Shown one piece after another: positions 17,492 to 21,819 of a stretch of DNA of 21,819 nt. Under the pieces are notes generated by a model. The model was not told where the DNA came from. It did not search any database and saw only the letters and a list, made by a program, of their open reading frames with translations. This DNA comes from Sphaeroforma sirkka (Eukaryota > Opisthokonta > Ichthyosporea > Ichthyophonida). Numbering within the stretch: the stretch's first letter is position 1; every line of letters starts with the position of its first letter. The position numbers and the translations under genes are program-made. The stretch spans positions 1-21,819 of the forward strand of contig LUCW03000182.1 in NCBI GenBank assembly GCA_001586965.3, given 5' to 3'.

Positions 17492-20051
17492 TTACAGATC
17501 AAGATGTTTGACGTGTTGCTCGATGTGTGGGTACACGTTCTTGTTGAACTCGGATTGCAATTGGTCGATGTATTGTTCAACGGTGACGTTCTTCATACCA
17601 ACGATCTGTTATAGAAGGAAGGAATCAAGTGATATGAGAAAACCAATGGCAGCATAGAGTACCTGGAGAGGAGACTTAGAAGTGTTCACCCTCTACCGAA
17701 ATTGAGCACGGCGCAAGTGCAATCACCATAATCTCCCGTCAAATAGTAAAAACACTAACTCAAAAACTACGCACCAAACGAGTATGCACATATATGGACG
17801 CACTCAATATAACAACATATAGATAAGACATACGCATTCGTACAAGTAGATAACAAATTATGTGTGCAACCGCGTAGAAATACACAGCGAATTCTGCCAG
17901 GAGCCGCCGTTTGCACAGGCATCAATCAGTACAAATAAAAGTCCACAGACTAGTACTTACACACAAAATAAACCTTAGATACACGCGAAATACCGAGAAC
18001 ATAGCACCACCTAGCAAGGGGCAATTGGAAGAGACGAATAGATTGATACAACCAGGCAAGGGGGAGTGCAGCGTATCCATTCGACTAAAAAGCACGTACG
18101 TGCATAACACACACAACGGATAGCCTACAGCTACGAAGACACCGAACTACACACAAGCCCGCGCTTATAAGGTACTATTTTTGTTCATACTAATATATGC
18201 CGTGTTTTCAGATTCACCTTAGAAAAAACATCATACACACCTGGGTGATAACGATGACAAACGCAAAGTAGCTGCCCAGGAACGCGACAGTGCGCATGGG
18301 AGCCAATCCAATGGCGTAGAAGATTGCGTGGAAGATACGGCAACCCAGGAACAGACGACAGGCAAGGTGCATGGCATTGCTGTGCACTCCGGCGTTATCA
18401 GCGATCTGAATATAGTAGAATTTCATGCATTAGCTATTGTAATATAAGGCGTTATCAGCGATCTGAATTTAGTAAAAGCATGTATTGGCTATTGTAATAA
18501 ACAGACATACTGGGAGATCATGTTAAGGTACTAATGACACGGGAATTTTTATTTTTAACATAGACAACAAGGGAGATAGTGTAGGATATGATAGATGTCA
18601 CTTGATTTGCAAATGATAGTCGCAGCCACCCTCTCTATCTGGCAAGTGAGAGATGTAAATGTAATTGGTACGAACTTTAAAAGATGTGCATACTTCACAC
18701 AAAACCGGTATATCCTGCGCCGAAGCAGAGGAACACAAACTGCACCCTACAAACTGACGCTTAATCAGCTGCATAACAGTGTAAGAGTACTGGGTGAGCC
18801 GATCAATTGCGTGAGCACGAGAATTACAACACAAAAAACTCCAAACAACCGCACCGTATGATCGCAAAAAAAAACCCCCGAACAATGGTGAGCACAAGAT
18901 GGAAGCACAGTACAAATACACAACAAGCTCGTATATAGCCATATAGTACTAATCCATATATTCATACATATGTGTATGTATGTATAGCAATAAATTTGAA
19001 TATAACAAAATCAATTACATATAATATACATATATGTAATATAAAAAATACGTATATAAATTCGTGATATTCATTAATATTAGCAAGTTCATCTAAAAAT
19101 ATTTCAGGTTTTATATACACAGGACAGCTCCCGTATGAAGACCAGTCGAGCTTGTCAAAGAACAAGGCGCACATATGGCGTATAGTGATCAGGAAGACAT
19201 ATACATACCAAAAGAGTGAGGATGAACATAACGCAATTGATTCGGTTGTTATCGGCTGCATTGCGAATGCGTTTACATAACCCAACTGGTTCTCCATCAG
19301 CGGTTCTGTTACCCATGCCCCACATGGGGTTGAAAGCCATGGTGGCGGCAATCTCAACGATAGTCAAAATCAAAGCCCAGGCAACTGTGAGAAAGCAGAA
19401 AAGATAAGCAGAAAAAGAGAAACTTTGATAGATTTCGACCTATACGCGAACCGATTCGTCAACAACTATCGTAAAAATGACAAACGAACAAGCATGAAGA
19501 AGTGAGACTAACTAGATAAACAGTAGGGCAATAACAGCAACACATTCACATACCTTCCCGATAACATGGAGAGCTAGCTTATGAAGAACTAGCTTATGAA
19601 GAACTAGCTTATAAGTGACTTGAAGATGGGCACAAAGCAATACTACGCTAGTGCTCGCAATCATATAGTATCAGCCAAATAAGTTATAAGGACACGACAT
19701 ATTGTTATATCAGAAAGAAGTGCAATACGCATAGTTGTCCGTATTGACAATATCGACAGCACAAGTGCTACAGATACAACGAGATAATTGACCAAGTAGA
19801 TAAACCAACCAAACTTTTTGAAACGACATTATTCAATCACTTCTATTTAACAGTGAGTGAACTTTGCACTTCGGAACGCTACCTAATTGTCTGCGATTCG
19901 GATGAGAATATAAAAAGTAAAGCAGTGCAAATCTAGAGACCCAAAAGTAGACAAAACTTGTAAACGTACCTGTGTATGCAGCGTAACGCATCTCGAAAGA
20001 GAGCATGGCTGGCGCCACCTCCTTGATGCTGTCTACAATTGTGGATCCCAT
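17492..20051 (-). CDS. MAPEG-family integral membrane protein, four exons, 178 residues
   Basis: Exons on the minus strand are 20051-19970, 19384-19209, 18405-18241 and 17605-17492 (82, 176, 165 and 114 nt). All junctions are GT-AG (donors GTACGT, GTATGT, GTGTGT; acceptors TCACAG, ATTCAG, AACAG) and the phase is kept throughout. Four hydrophobic segments are seen: TVAWALILTIVEIAATMAF, INCVMFILTLL, AMHLACRLFLGCRIFHAIFY and TVAFLGSYFAFVIVITQ. The KRIRNAADNN segment before helix 2 and GCRIFHAIFYAIGLAPMRT match the MAPEG pattern (microsomal glutathione transferases, LTC4 synthase, FLAP), found in ER and outer mitochondrial membranes. The conserved Glu of the RAxxNDLEN segment is replaced by Ile, so glutathione-transferase activity is doubtful. 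A charged C-terminal tail of about 30 residues (VEQYIDQLQSEF) is extra. The start is the first ATG before a good donor. The exact enzymatic role is unknown. Confidence 0.85.
18391..18502 (-). repeat. 57-bp tandem duplication carrying a second splice acceptor
   Basis: GGCGTTATCAGCGATCTGAA occurs at 18391-18410 and 18448-18467, each followed by similar AT-rich sequence (TAGCTATTGTAAT or TGGCTATTGTAAT). On the minus strand each copy ends an intron (...ATTCAG) and begins exon 3 (ATCGCTGATAACGCC). The upstream copy would start the exon at 18462 and add 57 nt, but that extension meets an in-frame stop after ten codons. The downstream acceptor at 18406-18407 must therefore make the full protein. Confidence 0.85.
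19574..19614. repeat. 15-bp tandem repeat in intron 1
   Basis: CTAGCTTATGAAGAA occurs at 19574-19588 and 19589-19603, followed by a partial, altered third unit (CTAGCTTATAAG). It lies inside the first intron of the MAPEG gene. It looks like slippage expansion. Confidence 0.85.
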
Positions 20052-20616
20052 AGTTGAAATTTCGATACTGTGAGTGACTGAGTGCTTGTAGTATGTGTAT
20101 GTCTGTATGTATTGTGTTCATGATTAGTTTGCAATTTTCATATATATGTGTATACACCTCCTGCCGCCGGCGGACCCGGTACGATCTGTGTGTACATTTA
20201 ACAGAGTCAAAATTCCAAGAGTGTTCCAATCAAAATCACAGGCTCCAATCATCTGGAATATCTGCACTTCCGCAGCGATGAGCGCGCTGTATTCGTCTTG
20301 TGTATGAAAAATAAAAACATTTGTTGTCACAATTTTTTTAACCCCCTCTATAGAGTTGAAGCGATACCAACGGTGTTTTTTTAGAGAGGGCTATGCAGAT
20401 AGCAGTGGCATCGCCAGACGTCAGTCGGCCGGCGCTACCGACTGTGACTGACACCGTCATATTTTTTATTTACACAGATTTCACACGCGCAGAGCCGCAG
20501 ACGGCCAGATCTTCGTAGACAATTCTATAAATAGATATCTGATTGAGACGATGTCATTTATCTAAAGTCATGGCCTGTGAGGCTGTGAGTGTGGGCCTGT
20601 GGGCAGTGTAGGCAGG
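20052..20616 (-). promoter_or_regulatory. 5' leader and promoter-like region of the MAPEG gene
   Basis: The ~560 bp upstream of the MAPEG start code for nothing convincing. The part at 20395-20510 is markedly G+C- and CpG-richer than its surroundings, as promoters in AT-rich genomes can be. It contains an inverted repeat (CAGTCGG at 20422-20428, CCGACTG at 20438-20444, with a second GACTGAC). A C/T-rich block (CCCCCTCTATAGAG) lies at 20342-20355. No TATA box is assigned with confidence. The window does not show whether a divergent gene shares the region. Confidence 0.4.
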
Positions 20617-20823
20617 TCTCATAGCGTAAAACGTAGTTACGTTTAAAATTTATTTAGTAAACGTGAAAACGTAGTACGTTTACGCTATGAGCCTTACGTC
20701 TATATGCACATTGTGGTGCTCAACTGCTCATAGACTGTGTTTATTACGTATTTATGTTTATACCCAATGCGTAAACGTCAAAACTTAGTACGTCTAAAAA
20801 GTAAATGGGTTACGTTATGAGCC
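20617..20823. mobile_element. Foldback (MITE-like) repeat with GGCTCATAACGTAA-type ends
   Basis: CTCATAGCGTAAA (20618-20630) and TTTACGCTATGAG (20679-20691) are a perfect 13-bp inverted repeat, and the arms continue with imperfect pairing (ACGTAGTTACG against GTAGTACG). A further inverted copy of the end, TTACGTTATGAGCCC, lies at 20810-20824 after a second AAACGTCAAAACTTAGTACG block. The whole therefore looks like a nested or internally duplicated MITE. No transposase is encoded. GT-rich sequence (CTGTGGGC-type words) flanks both sides. No clear target duplication is seen. Confidence 0.7.
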
Positions 20824-20824
20824 C

Positions 20825-21230
20825 TGATTACTGTGTGCGGCAAGGCAACTCTCGACTGTGGGCTGTGGCTGTCAGAGTGTCAGTCTGTCACTCCCATACA
20901 GAAATGAACACAGATTGGTCATTGGCTCATTGCACCTTATAGACTTGAAAACCAGATCCTGACATCCAGACCCAGTATGTATGTAGAATAAGAATATAAA
21001 AAACCATGTTTATATATTTAATTTTTCCGACACTACGACATTGACATGATTATTTACCTTGGAGGTAGACTTGTGTATTTATGTCGTATTGTTGTGTATG
21101 TGCTTTGGAGTTTGAATTAAATCCCACTAGTCTTTTACAAATTGGATTCACTATAAATAGCCAAAAATTCAGCCACAACACAGGAGGGCTTGCAGAGGCA
21201 TTAACATGTTTTTGGTCATCACGCTCATCC
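20825..21230. other. No gene recognised
   Basis: The first part (to about 20900) is GT-rich with repeated CTGTGGGCTGTGGCTGT words. The rest is AT-rich. A minus-strand frame of 193 codons passes through here (21050-21631), but its composition and the better plus-strand reading argue against it being real. Confidence 0.4.
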
Positions 21231-21237
21231 TCACAGG

Positions 21238-21511
21238 TCAGAGTTAATAGAGATATTAGAGTTGATTTGGAACGGATTAGAGAGGACGACTCGGAACAGC
21301 GATTTTTTGCTTTATGATAAGTAGCCGTATTTCTAAATGTCAGGATTTCTTTGAGAGATTTCTTTTTTTTGTAGACATGTGTTTCCTTTGTATTTGTAGC
21401 ATTTATTTGCACACAGAATATGAATTCCGGAAAGACGAGGATACAATGAGAGAAATTCAGAAGCGGATCCGCTGCCAGAGAGAAGTACTGTATGATAGCC
21501 CTCCAATCTAG
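21238..21511 (+). CDS. Possible plus-strand exon sequence, unidentified
   Basis: Two plus-strand patches look protein-like. One follows an acceptor-like CATCCTCACAG and reads VRVNRDIRVDLERIREDD. The second follows an acceptor-like TTTGCACACAG at about 21418 and reads YEFRKDEDTMREIQKRIR then REVLYDSPPI, with a stop at 21509-21511. Both are charged and could be helical. I could not find a donor joining them in a common phase. They could be a last exon of a gene lying upstream, or chance. No family is recognised. Confidence 0.22.
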
Positions 21512-21710
21512 TAACAATTGTTGTTGACGCGCACGCCAGCTTGCAGCTTGCAGCCCTATGTTACGCACCTTCGGTCGATATGTGAACTTTTGCGTATCTT
21601 GCCACACACGTTGCCCTGTGCCCTGGCTCATCTGTAGTATCTTTTACTACATTTTTTCACCACTATCAAAATATAAAAATAAATACAATGCAAACTAAAA
21701 ATAATGTGTA

Positions 21711-21793
21711 ATTTGAAATTCTACATCTGCTGGCCTTTATTTTCAAATGTGTGGTTCTTTAAACATTTGAAGTCCTACATCTGGCCTTCATTA
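21711..21793. repeat. Imperfect direct duplication at the window end
   Basis: ATTTGAAATTCTACATCTGC (from 21711) and ATTTGAAGTCCTACATCTGG (from 21765) start two related units of about 30 bp that both run on into GGCCTT and an AT-rich end. Between them CAAATGT (21744-21750) and ACATTTG (21763-21769) form an inverted repeat. It may be the edge of a repeat that continues outside the window. Confidence 0.6.
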
Positions 21794-21819
21794 ATATACA
21801 GAACAAAACTGATAAATAA

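Noticed and set aside
17911-18123. Overlapping plus and minus frames in intron 3
   Set aside because: Low-stop AT/AC-rich intron sequence; no domain and no splice support.
18598-18965. Minus-strand frames of 66 and 114 codons inside intron 2 of the MAPEG gene
   Set aside because: They are hydrophobic and Cys-rich but lie wholly inside an intron with good GT-AG ends, and no MAPEG segment is missing from the spliced product.
18960-19060. Microsatellite (CATA/TATG-rich) tract
   Set aside because: Only loosely repetitive AT-rich intron sequence; no regular unit long enough to annotate.
20124-20330. Extra upstream coding exon for the MAPEG gene (68-codon minus-strand frame)
   Set aside because: The MAPEG protein is complete from the ATG at 20051. 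The frame is better taken as 5' leader; no donor joins it in phase.
21050-21631. 193-codon minus-strand open frame
   Set aside because: It is long, but its composition (poly-Lys run, scattered Cys/Trp, no domain) is not protein-like, and the plus strand of the same bases reads better in places. Probably open by chance.
1-21819. CRISPR array, operons or bacterial promoters
   Set aside because: No spaced repeat arrays, and introns, LTR elements and AATAAA signals show eukaryotic DNA.

Overview
The window is nuclear DNA of an intron-bearing eukaryote, probably a protist or early-branching fungal/holozoan lineage. It is AT-rich, carries LTR retrotransposons, and holds one host gene with three GT-AG introns of about 585-803 bp and an AATAAA poly(A) signal. 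Nothing in the sequence fixes the species. Long introns and dense LTR elements would suit a large-genome protist such as an ichthyosporean, but that is only a guess.

About 1-14.7 kb is a retrotransposon nest. A plus-strand 3' end of a Ty3/Gypsy-type element, cut by the window edge, occupies 1-1513. A second, nearly complete and young copy of the same family lies on the minus strand at 5420-12764. Its LTRs (5420-6014 and 12171-12764) are almost identical and it is flanked by a 4-bp AATG duplication. The two copies face each other as inverted arms of about 1.5 kb around a 3.9-kb centre. That centre holds decayed minus-strand coding remnants (1.77-3.27 kb), an LTR of a second family (3765-4370) and further decayed coding sequence. 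The young element sits in a C-rich plus-strand reading frame that stays open on both sides of it. A same-family solo LTR follows at 12882-13475, then an LTR scrap and an old gag-protease fossil (about 13690-14720) with an internal 223-bp duplication.

The young element encodes, in order, an acidic/basic gag, a nucleocapsid with a non-standard zinc knuckle, an aspartic protease, reverse transcriptase, RNase H, an extra Dam-methylase-like domain, and an integrase with a D,D(35)E core, GPF motif and possible chromo-like tail. It is broken in about five places. A tRNA-like, Pol III-type sequence is inserted in its gag region.

From 14.7 to 17.4 kb there are only short unrecognised minus-strand reading frames and small repeats. 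From 17.49 to 20.05 kb a four-exon minus-strand host gene encodes a 178-residue MAPEG-family membrane protein, with a duplicated splice acceptor ahead of exon 3. Upstream of it lie a GC-richer promoter-like segment and a foldback (MITE-like) repeat at 20617-20823. The last kilobase has possible but unproven plus-strand exon sequence and a short tandem duplication at the window edge.
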